A DNA stretch of 64,000 bases from Spirochaetales bacterium Spiro_02 (lineage in GTDB: Bacteria > Spirochaetota > Spirochaetia > Sphaerochaetales > Sphaerochaetaceae), in NCBI GenBank assembly GCA_001604275.1, contig LVBD01000071.1:1-64000 (forward strand). The letters run 5' to 3'. The notes under the pieces were generated by a model. That model was not told the origin of the DNA and ran no database searches. It was given only the letters and a program-made list of their open reading frames with translations. A program made the translations under genes and the position numbers. Below, piece after piece: positions 1 through 9,218 of the stretch; within the stretch, counting starts at the first letter, position 1; each line of letters opens with the position of its first letter.

Positions 1-83
1 CTCGCAAAACCCCTGAAAACCACTACTTTCTCAGGTGACTTTTTCCCAGACGGTTGACGTCGTTCCGAAGGAAAGTTGCGAAC

Positions 84-1310
84 TTAGTCCTCGAGACTGA
101 TGTAGAAACCAAGCGTTCCGGGCGAAGTGGAGCCGGCTGCGGCATTGATCTCCGGTCCGAATATATATCCGATTTCATAGAACACATGAAAGATTCCGAA
201 CAGACGCAGATGCACATGGACGCCGGTGCTGCCCATGAAGTTGCTGTATTTCAGCGAATGTCCGGTATTGTTGAGATATCCCGAAGCGTATCCCATATCC
301 AGGAACGCATACGCATAGGGATAGCAATCTTGTGCGATGAACTGTGGGCCGAAGACGGAAAGCTTCAGGGAGTTCGTCAGCGCATGCGTGAGATTCTGCG
401 CTGATACTCCCCAGATGCCCCCGGTCTCAGCGAATTTCGGAATTTTGTTTCCATCGAGCCAACGGTACGAAAGATCGTCGGAAAGTACCAGTGAAACGGT
501 GTTGTACCCATTGCTCCGTCGCTTCTGGTACAGCGTATGCCCGGCGGAGAGCGCGGCGGAGAGCATCCAGTAGTCGGATGTTCCATCGAACCATTGCAGG
601 TCGTTGAACAGCCACCATGGGGCCCACAGCCCCGATGCCTCGATTTCGATTCCATCCAGCGTCGTATTCGTTTCGTTCTGCAGATTGATCGTGATTCCGG
701 CGTTCAGCGAGGTCGAAAGCATGTATCTGTTGCCCTGCAGGTCTGGTGTTCCAAGAAGAGGTCCGGAGAAAATCGATCGGGTTCCTGAATTATCGGAAAA
801 TGTCAAATTGCCCCCTAAGGCCCAATCGGCATGGCGCGAAGCTTCCAGACGTTCCATCGCTTGTTCCCATCGGCCGTCGAAGCTCACCGTGGCGGTGATC
901 AGGTCGCCTTTCGTAATCGGGGAGTAGGCGAGTCCCTGGCTCAGCGCAAGGCTCCATGCGCTGAACAGCGCCGAATACTCCGCTTGCTCTCTGCTGAAAG
1001 TGGTGCTGTTGTCGGACAATAACGTGCTGTCCGTGTCATCCCATGTCAGGAAAGCCCCTGTCCGAGGATCCTGCGTCAGCCATCTGGGCGTGTATCCTGC
1101 GTTCATCGTGAACGTCAGGGAGGTGCTGTTTCCCGGGTTGAATTCCAAACCGGGCATGGAGAATTCGGCTTCTATCGCCACGGGGAACATGTTGAGAGCG
1201 AAATCGGGGTGCATGGTCACGCCAAGGACGATATCGTTCAACATGACCGCAGGAAGCGTACAGACCGCCGCGAACAGGAAGAATGAAACGAGAAGAGTGG
1301 TTTTCTTCAT
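84..1310 (-). CDS. Exported beta-barrel-like protein, unknown function
   Basis: About 408 residues, starting at the Met that opens a clear signal peptide (MKKTTLLVSFFLFAAVC). An upstream in-frame ATG would add an N-terminus unlike an exported protein. The mature part has alternating short stretches ending in aromatic residues, many Gly/Ser/Asn/Trp/Tyr, and no hydrophobic helices. This fits an outer-membrane beta-barrel of the kind common in spirochaetes. The last visible strand reads TLGFYISLED, so there is no classical terminal Phe. No catalytic motif is visible. It is transcribed away from the foldase gene at 1564, which may be relevant because such proteins need periplasmic chaperones. The family is not recognised. 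Confidence 0.6.
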   Translation of the reverse strand: MKKTTLLVSFFLFAAVCTLPAVMLNDIVLGVTMHPDFALNMFPVAIEAEFSMPGLEFNPGNSTSLTFTMNAGYTPRWLTQDPRTGAFLTWDDTDSTLLSDNSTTFSREQAEYSALFSAWSLALSQGLAYSPITKGDLITATVSFDGRWEQAMERLEASRHADWALGGNLTFSDNSGTRSIFSGPLLGTPDLQGNRYMLSTSLNAGITINLQNETNTTLDGIEIEASGLWAPWWLFNDLQWFDGTSDYWMLSAALSAGHTLYQKRRSNGYNTVSLVLSDDLSYRWLDGNKIPKFAETGGIWGVSAQNLTHALTNSLKLSVFGPQFIAQDCYPYAYAFLDMGYASGYLNNTGHSLKYSNFMGSTGVHVHLRLFGIFHVFYEIGYIFGPEINAAAGSTSPGTLGFYISLED

Positions 1311-1447
1311 GCGACACCGCCAATGGAGTTCATATCCTGCGAATCCTAGCATGAAGATCCGAATGTGGACAAGAGCCGGTACCACATTTGCCCTTGGGTC
1401 TTTTCGCTGCAAAACCGCCCGATTTCCCCATGCGACGCCATCGTTCA

Positions 1448-1476
1448 TTGACAGGGCTCTTGCTTAATGGTATTTT
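1448..1476 (+). promoter_or_regulatory. Sigma70-type promoter for the PpiC-like gene
   Basis: Perfect -35 TTGACA at 1448-1453, a 17-nt spacer, then -10 TATTTT at 1471-1476, about 85 nt upstream of the ATG at 1564. Confidence 0.55.
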
Positions 1477-1563
1477 TCTTGAGATATGAACCCGAGTCGG
1501 GTTCTGCCTGTCCTGCGATGGGAACCATCGATGCGGCAGTATTCCAGGTGAAAGAGGTCTACC

Positions 1564-3099
1564 ATGCCTTCCAATGAGAACAAAGCTCCGGAGAAAAAGA
1601 CGGAGAAAGAAACGAACGTCACGAAGTTTGAAGCGACAAAGGCCGCGAAACCAAAAAGAAAACTGAATCTGGGCTGGTGGCTGGGAATGATCGTGCTCAT
1701 TCTCATCGCGATAACGTTCGTTCTTCCTACCGGCGTAATGTTCACTGGCAATACGAACAACGAACTTGTATTCGGCAAGTATGGGAAGGATGATATCTCG
1801 TTCGCCTACGGCAACTACTTCTACAACCAGTACCAGAACGCCGCATCGCAGTATTCCAACTCCGGTCTGAACGCCACGCAGGCCGCATATCAGATCTGGT
1901 GGAGCGCATATCAGAATACCGTGGTGCATACCGCGCTCACGCAGATGGCCAAGCGGGCGGGAATCATCGCTTCCCTGGAAGCCGTGAATCAGGCCATCAT
2001 CGACAGCGGCGTTTACGACAAGGACGGCAAGTTCGATGTCTCCACGTACAATTCGCTGTCCGCAGACTCAAAGGCGAATATCCAGAAGCAATACACGGAA
2101 GCGCTTCCTGCGACCATGGTGATGAACGATATTTCCTCGGTTGTTTCTTCGAGCGCCGAGGCCTCCTATGTCGGCGATATGGCCGCCGCGACCAGGACGT
2201 TCGACTACGTGGTCTTCGGCGCCAGTTCGTATCCAGACGATCTTGCCCGGGAATATGCCATGAACGATCCTCAGCAGTTCGTTGAAATGGAAGTTTCGAT
2301 GTTCACACTTTCCGATGAAGAGGTGGCGAAGCAGGTTGCCGCGGATATCGCGGCGGGCAAGCTTTCGTTCGAAGAAGCTTCCTCCCAATATGATGTCGGA
2401 GCCGCTTTCCAAAAACAGAAGCTCGCTTACTATGCGCTTGCTACGAATTTCGCCGATGAGGCAGGCGTCAACCAGCTGTTCGCTTCGGTTCCCGGAACGG
2501 TCGTAGGACCGTTCGCGAGTCCGTATGGATATTATTCGATGTATCGTGCGGATTCGTCTCCCGCCGTTCCTGATTTCAACGACGCGGCGACGCTTGGAGC
2601 CGTGAAGCAGTATCTGGCGAGCAACCAAAGCGAGACTGTCTCCCAATACGCCAATGAGCGAGCCTCCGCGTTCGCCGAGGCTGCCAAATCCGATTTCGAT
2701 GCTGCGCTGGATGAATTCGATGCGATTGTCTCTTCCGTCGGCTCGACGCCGGCGAATGTCGGCGGCAGTTCCTATATGAGCAGTTTCGCCAGCACCGACA
2801 CGAATCAGGCGCTTGCAACCGCTTCGTCCGACAGAACCGTCATGCGGCAGCTCTTCACAGAACCTGTCGGAACGGTCGTCGGACCGTTCGCCAGCGGCTC
2901 AAATTTCGTAGTCGCGAAGATTTCCGGGGATGAGGCCTCGACGAGCATGTCCGACTATATCACGATGTTCTATGATTATGCGGCTAGCAACCAGAGCCAG
3001 CAGGATCTGGTCCAGGCCATGTTCTCGTCCGATGATTTCAAGGATGATTTCATGAGTGTATTCTTCAGCCAGATCCTTGGCAGCGCAGCTACGGAATAG
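1564..3099 (+). CDS. Membrane-anchored SurA/PpiD-like peptidyl-prolyl isomerase-family protein
   Basis: 511 residues. A Lys/Glu-rich cytoplasmic N-terminus (residues 1-37) is followed by one membrane helix (about 38-60, LGMIVLILIAITFVL) and a large extracytoplasmic part. The latter begins like a SurA N-terminal domain, with alpha-helical Tyr/Gln-rich segments. Two segments carry the parvulin-like signature TVVGPFAS, near residues 312-330 and 437-455, suggesting two degenerate PpiC modules. Topology and order resemble PpiD, a foldase for secreted and outer-membrane proteins, but the PpiC cores are diverged and isomerase activity is uncertain. A GAAAGAGG Shine-Dalgarno precedes the start, and a strong terminator follows the gene, so it is probably monocistronic. 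Confidence 0.7.
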   Translation: MPSNENKAPEKKTEKETNVTKFEATKAAKPKRKLNLGWWLGMIVLILIAITFVLPTGVMFTGNTNNELVFGKYGKDDISFAYGNYFYNQYQNAASQYSNSGLNATQAAYQIWWSAYQNTVVHTALTQMAKRAGIIASLEAVNQAIIDSGVYDKDGKFDVSTYNSLSADSKANIQKQYTEALPATMVMNDISSVVSSSAEASYVGDMAAATRTFDYVVFGASSYPDDLAREYAMNDPQQFVEMEVSMFTLSDEEVAKQVAADIAAGKLSFEEASSQYDVGAAFQKQKLAYYALATNFADEAGVNQLFASVPGTVVGPFASPYGYYSMYRADSSPAVPDFNDAATLGAVKQYLASNQSETVSQYANERASAFAEAAKSDFDAALDEFDAIVSSVGSTPANVGGSSYMSSFASTDTNQALATASSDRTVMRQLFTEPVGTVVGPFASGSNFVVAKISGDEASTSMSDYITMFYDYAASNQSQQDLVQAMFSSDDFKDDFMSVFFSQILGSAATE

Positions 3100-3132
3100 C
3101 CGGTATCCGGTCTCCTGTCGCTTGCAAACGAG

Positions 3133-3162
3133 CGGACCTCCTGAACGGAGGTCTGTTTTTTT
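3133..3162 (+). terminator. Intrinsic terminator after the PpiC-like gene
   Basis: GACCTCC (3135-3141), loop TGAAC, GGAGGTC (3147-3153), extended outward by two more pairs and followed by seven T residues at 3156-3162. Confidence 0.85.
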
Positions 3163-3217
3163 CCGGCCGATAGATGTATTGTCTATGGCATCGATATCGC
3201 AAGGAGCGAATGCTACG

Positions 3218-4027
3218 ATGACGCGACAAGAAATACTTCTGGACGGCGGAGAGGCCCGCCTTATGCTGTATCTGCATGATGCCGGAACCGAGATGCGGAC
3301 GAACCATGCGGTTCGGCCGTGCGTCCTCATCTGTCCTGGCGGTGGGTATGCGTTCTGTTCCGAGCGGGAACAGGACCCTCCTGCGCTGGCGTTCCTTGCC
3401 GAGGGCTACCAAGTCGGTATTCTCGTCTATTCCGTCAAGGAGCAGGCCGCCCGGCTCCGGCCGTTGCGTCAAGCCGCCCTCGCCATGATGGAGCTTCGCG
3501 AAAATAGCGGCCGATGGGCGATCGACCCGAATCGGATCGCCATCCTTGGATTTTCCGCCGGCGGACATCTGGCGGCGAGTCTCTCCACGCTTTGGAACAA
3601 TCCTCGGGTCCGTGCCTTGGTCGGAACGCCCGAACCGCCGACGGTGCTCAGACCCGATGCGATGATCCTCTGCTATCCGGTCATCACCACGGGGCATTTC
3701 TCCCATCAGGGATCGGTCAGGAACGTATGCGGGGACGATGCTTCGTTGCAGGAGTTGCTTTCCATCGAGAAGCAGGTCGATGAAACGACGCCTCCCGCCT
3801 TCATATGGCATACGATGGACGATGCGTCCGTCCCTGTCGAGAATTCGTTGATGCTGGTTCTTGCGCTCCGTGCCAAAGGGATATCAGCGGAATACCATTT
3901 GTATTCGCATGGGAAGCACGGTCTGTCCATGTGCAACGAAGAAGTTGGAACGGTCGACGAGCGTTGCGCCAGCTGGTTCGGGCTGTGCCTTGTCTGGTTG
4001 AACGATCTGTTCGGGTTCCGACCATGA
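3218..4027 (+). CDS. Alpha/beta hydrolase, acetyl-esterase (BD-FAE/Aes-like) family
   Basis: 269 residues from the ATG preceded by AAGGAG at 3200-3205; in-frame Mets further upstream lie in or next to the preceding terminator. Visible motifs are an oxyanion-hole-like CPGGGY, the nucleophile elbow GFSAGG (Ser in GXSXG), an Asp in HTMDDASVPV, and a His in HGKHGLS. This is a complete hydrolase triad with the order usual for xylan or sugar acetylesterases. No signal peptide is seen, so the enzyme is probably cytoplasmic and may deacetylate imported oligosaccharides (inference). Its TGA overlaps the ATG of the next gene (ATGA), showing translational coupling with the AEC transporter. Confidence 0.8.
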   Translation: MTRQEILLDGGEARLMLYLHDAGTEMRTNHAVRPCVLICPGGGYAFCSEREQDPPALAFLAEGYQVGILVYSVKEQAARLRPLRQAALAMMELRENSGRWAIDPNRIAILGFSAGGHLAASLSTLWNNPRVRALVGTPEPPTVLRPDAMILCYPVITTGHFSHQGSVRNVCGDDASLQELLSIEKQVDETTPPAFIWHTMDDASVPVENSLMLVLALRAKGISAEYHLYSHGKHGLSMCNEEVGTVDERCASWFGLCLVWLNDLFGFRP

Positions 4028-5001
4028 TCAAGGCCGCGGAAGCGATTGCCACGATGCTCCTCCTGTTCGGCGCGGGAGCATTGCTCTACAAGCTCGGATG
4101 GGTTACCGACCAAGTGATGGAGTTCATCGCCAAGTTCGTCGTCAAGTTCTCCGTCCCTTGCATGATGGTGTGGAATCTGACGAATCTGTTCACGCGGGAA
4201 GAACTTCTCCATACCTTGCCGATTCTTCCGCTCCCGTTGTTGATGCTTCTCGCGCTCTATGGGCTGTCATGGGGATTCGCGGCACTTTGCCGGATTCCTT
4301 GCAGACAGCGGGGTGTGTTTACGTTGATGGCGGTGGTCTCCAATACCTTGTTCATCGGTTTCCCTGTCAGTCTGATCGTTTTCGGAGACGCATCGGTCGG
4401 TGCCGTGACCTTGGCGTTTCTTGCATCGACGATCATCTGCTGGACGATCGGGGTGTCCGGACTGTCGCATGATGCCCGATGCATCGCGGTACAGGACGGA
4501 ACTGAACCCGTCGCGAAATACTCTATCAGGAAGCGAATTAAAATTCTTGCCACGACGCCTCCGTTGATCGCCCTCGTCGTCGGCGTCGCTTTCGCTGCTT
4601 TCGGTTGGCAGCTACCCGTTCCGGCCAACAACGCTCTTTCCTATGTCGGCGGCATGACGACACCGCTATCGATGCTTTATATCGGCATGTTCCTTGCGAC
4701 TATCTCGCCTCGCGACATGATCCCCGGCAAAGCGTCCTGGGCGGTATTCTTCTGCCGATTCGTCCTGTCTCCGGTGCTGATGTATCTATTCATCGTCGTC
4801 GGACGCCGTCTCGGCATCGCGGTAGACGGCCTTTCTTCCGATGTGCTGGTCGTCCAGATGTCGATGCCGGTCATGGCTCAGGCCGTCATCCTCGCTACGG
4901 ATATGGGATGCGACGCCACGTTCGCCGCCAGAACTACCGCAGCCAGCAACATTCTCTTCCTGCTGACATTTCCGATTACGTTGCTGTTGCTCGGAGTCTG
5001 A
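4024..5001 (+). CDS. AEC (auxin efflux carrier) family permease
   Basis: 325 residues with about ten hydrophobic helices in two halves separated by a charged loop (DGTEPVAKYSIRKRIK). This is the usual layout of AEC-family secondary transporters, which move organic acids such as malate or malonate. The sequences NTLFIGFPV in the first half and SMPVMAQAVILA with DATFAARTTAASNI in the second half match the conserved AEC regions. The start codon overlaps the stop of the esterase gene, so the two are co-translated. The exported or imported substrate cannot be told from sequence. The gene ends 27 nt before the convergent FAD dehydrogenase gene. Confidence 0.85.
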   Translation: MIKAAEAIATMLLLFGAGALLYKLGWVTDQVMEFIAKFVVKFSVPCMMVWNLTNLFTREELLHTLPILPLPLLMLLALYGLSWGFAALCRIPCRQRGVFTLMAVVSNTLFIGFPVSLIVFGDASVGAVTLAFLASTIICWTIGVSGLSHDARCIAVQDGTEPVAKYSIRKRIKILATTPPLIALVVGVAFAAFGWQLPVPANNALSYVGGMTTPLSMLYIGMFLATISPRDMIPGKASWAVFFCRFVLSPVLMYLFIVVGRRLGIAVDGLSSDVLVVQMSMPVMAQAVILATDMGCDATFAARTTAASNILFLLTFPITLLLLGV

Positions 5002-5028
5002 CATCGCTTCGTCGGTGCATGGTTTCTC

Positions 5029-6318
5029 TCATGAGTCCAGGCGCCGCGCGATGCCTCTTGCGGCTCTGATGCCACTTGCCCACGCCGCAGTGATGCCCCT
5101 ACTGGTGCCTGCGCCGTCCCCTGCGAAGAAAATATCTGGTGCGACCTGGAAGTAATCGTCCTGATACTGCGGTTTGTTCGCATAGAGCTTGATCTCGGGA
5201 TAGTACATGATCGTCGAAGGGTGCAGGACTCCCGGGACAATCGTATCGAGATTCTTCATCGCTTTCCATATTGCCCGGAGTATCTTCGCCGGCATCGCCA
5301 GGGAAATGTCACCAGGGCAGCAGTCCCTGAGGCTTGGTTCGAAATCGTACAGATCCGAATTGAAACTCCCTTCCTTCGATCTCGATCCGAGACGGAAATC
5401 ACCTACTCGCTGCATCAGCGGCTTGCCTCCGCCCATCAGCGCCGCCTGCATTCCGAGGTTTTCTGCGAATGCCTGACCGCTTGCCAGCGGAGCGGTGAAG
5501 CGTACCGTCTTGAGAATTGCGAAATTAACCAAGCCGGTGTCCCTGCTCGTGTCCGCAGAATAGGCATGCCCGTTGACCGAATACCAGATATCCCCCCTTT
5601 CGGTGGCATAGCGTTCCTTCACGACATGAGCGTTTCCGCTGTTGGTGCAGAAGGTGCGGACTTTTTCTGGAAAGTAGAATTTGGGATCGTAGTAGTCCCT
5701 GACGATCGGATAATGCTCGATCCGGGTTTCTACGCGGATTCCGATATCGACGATGTTGTCGACGAACGGTACTCCGAGCGTATGCATCAACTGCTGGAGA
5801 AAATGGAACCCTTTGCGGCCTGGTGCTACGAGCAGGGTCCGAAATCCTATTTCACGCTTGTCAGTTCTGATCGTCTTCTCCTGTTCGTCGACCGAGAGCA
5901 TCGCTTCGCCAAGCGAAAGGTCCACGCCATGATCCTGAAGCTTCGCAAGCAACTGCTTGATCAGCCGTAGCCCGCCGTCGGTGCCAAGATGTGTCTGGCG
6001 GATTTCCAGCAGGCTGCAGCCAAGCCGCTGAGCACGCCTTTGGTAGATCTCTATGTTGCATTTTGGCATGATATCCGGTTTGAGAAATTCGGTGACTTCC
6101 TCCAGATACTCCTCGGCCTGTTCCTTTGACCAGTATTCTTCAGGGAAGCCGATCGGGTAGGTGAAGTTCATCTTGCAATCGTTGCGCATTCCGCCGGTTG
6201 AGAATTTCTCTTGATCGATCATCAGGATATGTGCCTGAGGATTTTTCCTGATCAAGGAAAAAGCGGCTCCCATGCCCGCCGGTCCGGAGCCCACGATCAC
6301 GACATCGTATGTATCCAC
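5029..6318 (-). CDS. FAD-dependent dehydrogenase, COG2509-like
   Basis: About 429 residues from a GTG (6316-6318) placed five bases after GGAGG; an upstream TTG at 6348 is possible but has no Shine-Dalgarno. The N-terminus holds an ADP-binding GSGPAGMGAA motif, with LVAPGRKGF in the middle and the C-terminal FAD-binding sequence FAGDGAGTSRGITAAWASG. A segment of Cys and His residues between the nucleotide motifs (GGMRNDCKMNF) resembles the uncharacterised dehydrogenase family COG2509. The substrate is unknown. The gene is convergent with the AEC transporter and divergent from the HTH/Fic gene. Confidence 0.75.
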   Translation of the reverse strand: MDTYDVVIVGSGPAGMGAAFSLIRKNPQAHILMIDQEKFSTGGMRNDCKMNFTYPIGFPEEYWSKEQAEEYLEEVTEFLKPDIMPKCNIEIYQRRAQRLGCSLLEIRQTHLGTDGGLRLIKQLLAKLQDHGVDLSLGEAMLSVDEQEKTIRTDKREIGFRTLLVAPGRKGFHFLQQLMHTLGVPFVDNIVDIGIRVETRIEHYPIVRDYYDPKFYFPEKVRTFCTNSGNAHVVKERYATERGDIWYSVNGHAYSADTSRDTGLVNFAILKTVRFTAPLASGQAFAENLGMQAALMGGGKPLMQRVGDFRLGSRSKEGSFNSDLYDFEPSLRDCCPGDISLAMPAKILRAIWKAMKNLDTIVPGVLHPSTIMYYPEIKLYANKPQYQDDYFQVAPDIFFAGDGAGTSRGITAAWASGIRAARGIARRLDS

Positions 6319-6503
6319 ATCCACCTCCACATAAGCAAAACGTTCCAATGCGGAAGCGGCAGCGATATCAGGAGCGCTTCCCGGACAAGTATCGCGAAAA
6401 GGGCCGAGAAGGTCAAATGGCGTTTCTATTCCATTCCATGGCGGATATGATAGTATGTCGATATAGATGGTAATGCAAACAGGTTAGTAGATGCATAAAT
6501 ATC

Positions 6504-6532
6504 TTGATTATATTCCTAATTCGGAATATAAT
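6504..6532 (+). promoter_or_regulatory. Promoter with embedded 26-bp palindromic operator (HTH/Fic gene)
   Basis: -35 TTGATT (6504-6509), a 17-nt spacer and a perfect -10 TATAAT (6527-6532). The same stretch forms an inverted repeat with perfect 10-bp arms, ATTATATTCC (6507-6516) and GGAATATAAT (6523-6532), around a 6-nt centre. A bound dimer would cover both promoter boxes. A second TATAAT lies at 6543-6548. The surrounding 100 bp is strikingly AT-rich for this genome. Confidence 0.6.
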
Positions 6533-6573
6533 ATTAAACAAATATAATATATCGTCTATCAGGAGGCCAGCCA

Positions 6574-7575
6574 ATGCAGTATATGAACGTCAAAGAAGCT
6601 TCGTCCCGGTGGGGAATATCCGAGCGCAGGATCAGAATTCTCTGCTCCGAGGGGCGTGTGGAAGGAGTACAGCGAGCCGGCTGGTCGTGGAACATTCCCG
6701 TCGATACTCCGAAACCGGGCGATGGACGGACGCTCCGGCATTTGAAGAATTTCGAGATGCGCATCGGCTCCCAGAATTTCAGCCTTCTCGATGATTATAG
6801 AGAACGGTTCGAGTCCGCCGCCTCCGGCGTTCCTGCCGAGGTCCTGGCTGTCGGTGTCGATCGTCTTTGCGAATCCTTGTGCCTTTGCACGCTTGAGGAC
6901 GAGCAGGTTCCGATCTCCGCCGCGCAATTGAAAACGATCTACGGAGGGGCTCTGTCCGTCGACCTTCCGCTATCGTCTCATCTGCTGGCGCTCAATTGTC
7001 GGAGCGCATTTCGGAAGATGTTTCGCGATACCCGGTTCGGCGAGGCTTGCAAAGGTTCGTCGGCCTGCCATGACACGCCATCTGTTGAGGATGTCCGTGC
7101 GGGGCGTTCGTTCTGGTCGGAACAAGCGCTTAAAGATTTGAATCGTTCGTTGCTTCATGCGCTGGACGATGAGCAGGCCGGGCGATATCGCGATGCCGAG
7201 ATTCCTGCCGGCGGAGCCTGGGGCGGCGACCAGAGAACCTTTCCCGTTTTCCAGCAGATGGAGACGTTGTTCGTTCAGTACGACAGGGAGTGGAGCATGC
7301 TGCATCCTTTGGTGCGAGCAGTATTTATGTTTGGAGAATTGCTACGGATCCGTCCGTTTCCGAATTATTCGGTTGCCACAGCGTGGTTTGCGCTATCCGG
7401 CGAATTGATGGCGGGAGGGTATCCTCCTGCGGTGCTTGATGACGGTCGTTTAGCTGAATTTCGTGCGACTCTTGCCCTGACGCAGCGGCGCGGAAATTAC
7501 CAGGGTACTGCACGGATGGTAGAGGAATCCGTCCGACACGAACTGGATTCATTGATTCGGCTCTGCCAGTCCTGA
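6574..7575 (+). CDS. HTH (MerR/excisionase-type) + degenerate Fic-domain protein
   Basis: 333 residues, start preceded by AGGAGG. Residues 1-45 (MNVKEASSRWGISERRIRILCSEG core) form a winged-helix DNA-reading module ending in the typical GWSWNIP. The C-terminal half carries a Fic-like helical fold: HPLVRAVFMFGELL followed by RIRPFPNYSVAT where active Fic enzymes have HPFxxGNGR. The catalytic His is replaced by Arg260, and the Gly-Asn-Gly-Arg loop that binds nucleotide phosphates is lost. AMP transfer is therefore unlikely, and the protein may act as a regulator that kept the fold. Its own promoter holds a perfect palindrome, which suggests autoregulation (inference). Confidence 0.65.
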   Translation: MQYMNVKEASSRWGISERRIRILCSEGRVEGVQRAGWSWNIPVDTPKPGDGRTLRHLKNFEMRIGSQNFSLLDDYRERFESAASGVPAEVLAVGVDRLCESLCLCTLEDEQVPISAAQLKTIYGGALSVDLPLSSHLLALNCRSAFRKMFRDTRFGEACKGSSACHDTPSVEDVRAGRSFWSEQALKDLNRSLLHALDDEQAGRYRDAEIPAGGAWGGDQRTFPVFQQMETLFVQYDREWSMLHPLVRAVFMFGELLRIRPFPNYSVATAWFALSGELMAGGYPPAVLDDGRLAEFRATLALTQRRGNYQGTARMVEESVRHELDSLIRLCQS

Positions 7576-7612
7576 CGAAAAAGGAGTATATTGTCCGCAC
7601 GGAGGTCGTTCC

Positions 7613-9211
7613 ATGAAATCAATCGTTTGCGATGTTCTGTTGAGGAATGCGACGATCGTCGATGGCTCCGGAGAAACACCGTACATCGCCGATGTCGGAG
7701 TCAAGGACGGGCGTATACTCGATATCGGAAAATTCAATGCGACAAAAGCCGGATTCGTTCTTGACTGCACCGGCCTCGTCGCATGTCCCGGTTTCGTTGA
7801 CATCCATGGGCATTCCGAACTTGAGGCGCTTCGCACAGGATATATGCACGGCAAACTTGCCCAAGGGGTCACGACGGAGGTCGCCGGCAATTGCGGAGTA
7901 GGGGTGTACCCGCTTGGAAGCGGGGAGGCCGCCATCCAGACCGCTAGGATATTGTCCCGCGATGTGCTGGGAGACTACGACGGGCCATGGAGCTGGCGTT
8001 CGTTCGACGATTTCGCAGGGGTCCTTGCAAGGCGGGGCTCGGGAACCAACATCGCGTTTCTGCAACCGCATTCCCCGTTGCGATGCGCCGCGATGGAGGG
8101 GAACCCGAACCGAGCAGCTACTCCGCCAGAGATCGACCGGATGGTCCGGTTGCTCGAGCAGTCGCTGGACGAAGGATGCGTTGGATTCTCCTCAGGACTC
8201 TATTACGCTCCGGCTCTGTTCGCCGACCATGACGAACTTGTCGCGTTGCTTTCGGCTGTGGCCGGCAAGGGGAAGTTCTTCGCTGTCCACCATCGATGCG
8301 AAGGAAACGATGTTCTCTCATCGCTGCAGGAGGTCCTTGACCTGGCGAAGGAGACGCATGTCCGGCTCGAAGTCTCCCATTTGAAGGCGATCGGCCGCAA
8401 GAACCAGGGCAAGGTCCCACGGATGCTCAGGATGATCGAGGAATATCGGGACGCAGGTGTCGATGTGCTGTTCGATCAGTATCCATATGAATATGGATCG
8501 ACGTCACTGTTCAGTCTGCTCCCTCCCGAATATCTCAGGCTGACCCGCGATGTGTTGCAGGAACGGCTCCGCGCCCCCGAAGATCGGGCGGCGATGCGTA
8601 GCGCCATGGAGCATCCTGACGGGTGGGATAGTATCTACGAACTGTGCGGATGGGATGACATCTCCGTTGTATCGCTCGATAGTGCGCCGCAGTACGAGGG
8701 CATGTCCTTTACGCGGATTGCCGAAGCTCGTTCTCAGGATCCGTTCGATGCGTTCTTCGACTTGCTCGCCCAGGAGCGGGGAGCCGCTGTAATGGTGGAT
8801 ATCACGCAGACCGAGGAATCGTTGCGGATGATCATGCGGCACCCGCTCGGGTGCTTCGGTACCGATGCCTTGTATTCGGGTGGACGGTGCCATCCCAGAT
8901 CCTGGGCGGGTGCTGTGCATCTGCTCGGCAGATATTGGCGTCAGGAAGCGGTGCTTCCCCTCGAACAGACGATACGGAGGATGACTTACGAACCTGCCAA
9001 GCGCCTTGGACTAAACGATCGTGGGCTTCTCAAAACAGAAAATAGGGCGGACATCGTCGTCTTCGACCCTCGCACGATCCAAGACAACGCAACGGTATCG
9101 GAGCCCACCGCGCTGAATACCGGCATCGAGCTGGTGCTGGTCAACGGCATCCCTGCGTACCGGAAAGGAAGCTTCACTGACGAACTTGCGGGGCAGGTGT
9201 TGCTCCTGTAG
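7613..9211 (+). CDS. N-acyl-D-amino-acid deacylase (D-aminoacylase family amidohydrolase)
   Basis: 532 residues, CGGAGG Shine-Dalgarno. Amidohydrolase superfamily features: N-terminal beta-sandwich strands (LLRNATIVDGSG), the metal-binding FVDIHGHSE, a conserved TTEVAGNCG, a His-rich FFAVHHR, EVSHLKAIG, and a C-terminal SEPTALNTGIELVLVNG that closes the sandwich. This arrangement is typical of D-aminoacylases and dihydroorotase-like deacylases that release the D-amino acid from N-acyl derivatives. Residues FSSGLYY are also conserved in that family. It ends only 7 nt before the convergent amino-acid ABC operon, so a shared role in scavenging D- or acylated amino acids is possible but unproven. 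Confidence 0.85.
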   Translation: MKSIVCDVLLRNATIVDGSGETPYIADVGVKDGRILDIGKFNATKAGFVLDCTGLVACPGFVDIHGHSELEALRTGYMHGKLAQGVTTEVAGNCGVGVYPLGSGEAAIQTARILSRDVLGDYDGPWSWRSFDDFAGVLARRGSGTNIAFLQPHSPLRCAAMEGNPNRAATPPEIDRMVRLLEQSLDEGCVGFSSGLYYAPALFADHDELVALLSAVAGKGKFFAVHHRCEGNDVLSSLQEVLDLAKETHVRLEVSHLKAIGRKNQGKVPRMLRMIEEYRDAGVDVLFDQYPYEYGSTSLFSLLPPEYLRLTRDVLQERLRAPEDRAAMRSAMEHPDGWDSIYELCGWDDISVVSLDSAPQYEGMSFTRIAEARSQDPFDAFFDLLAQERGAAVMVDITQTEESLRMIMRHPLGCFGTDALYSGGRCHPRSWAGAVHLLGRYWRQEAVLPLEQTIRRMTYEPAKRLGLNDRGLLKTENRADIVVFDPRTIQDNATVSEPTALNTGIELVLVNGIPAYRKGSFTDELAGQVLLL

Positions 9212-9218
9212 AGTCGAG

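Noticed and set aside
1-83. Terminator of the barrel-protein gene (CCTGA/TCAGG)
   Set aside because: Only five pairs with a 14-nt loop; too weak to call.
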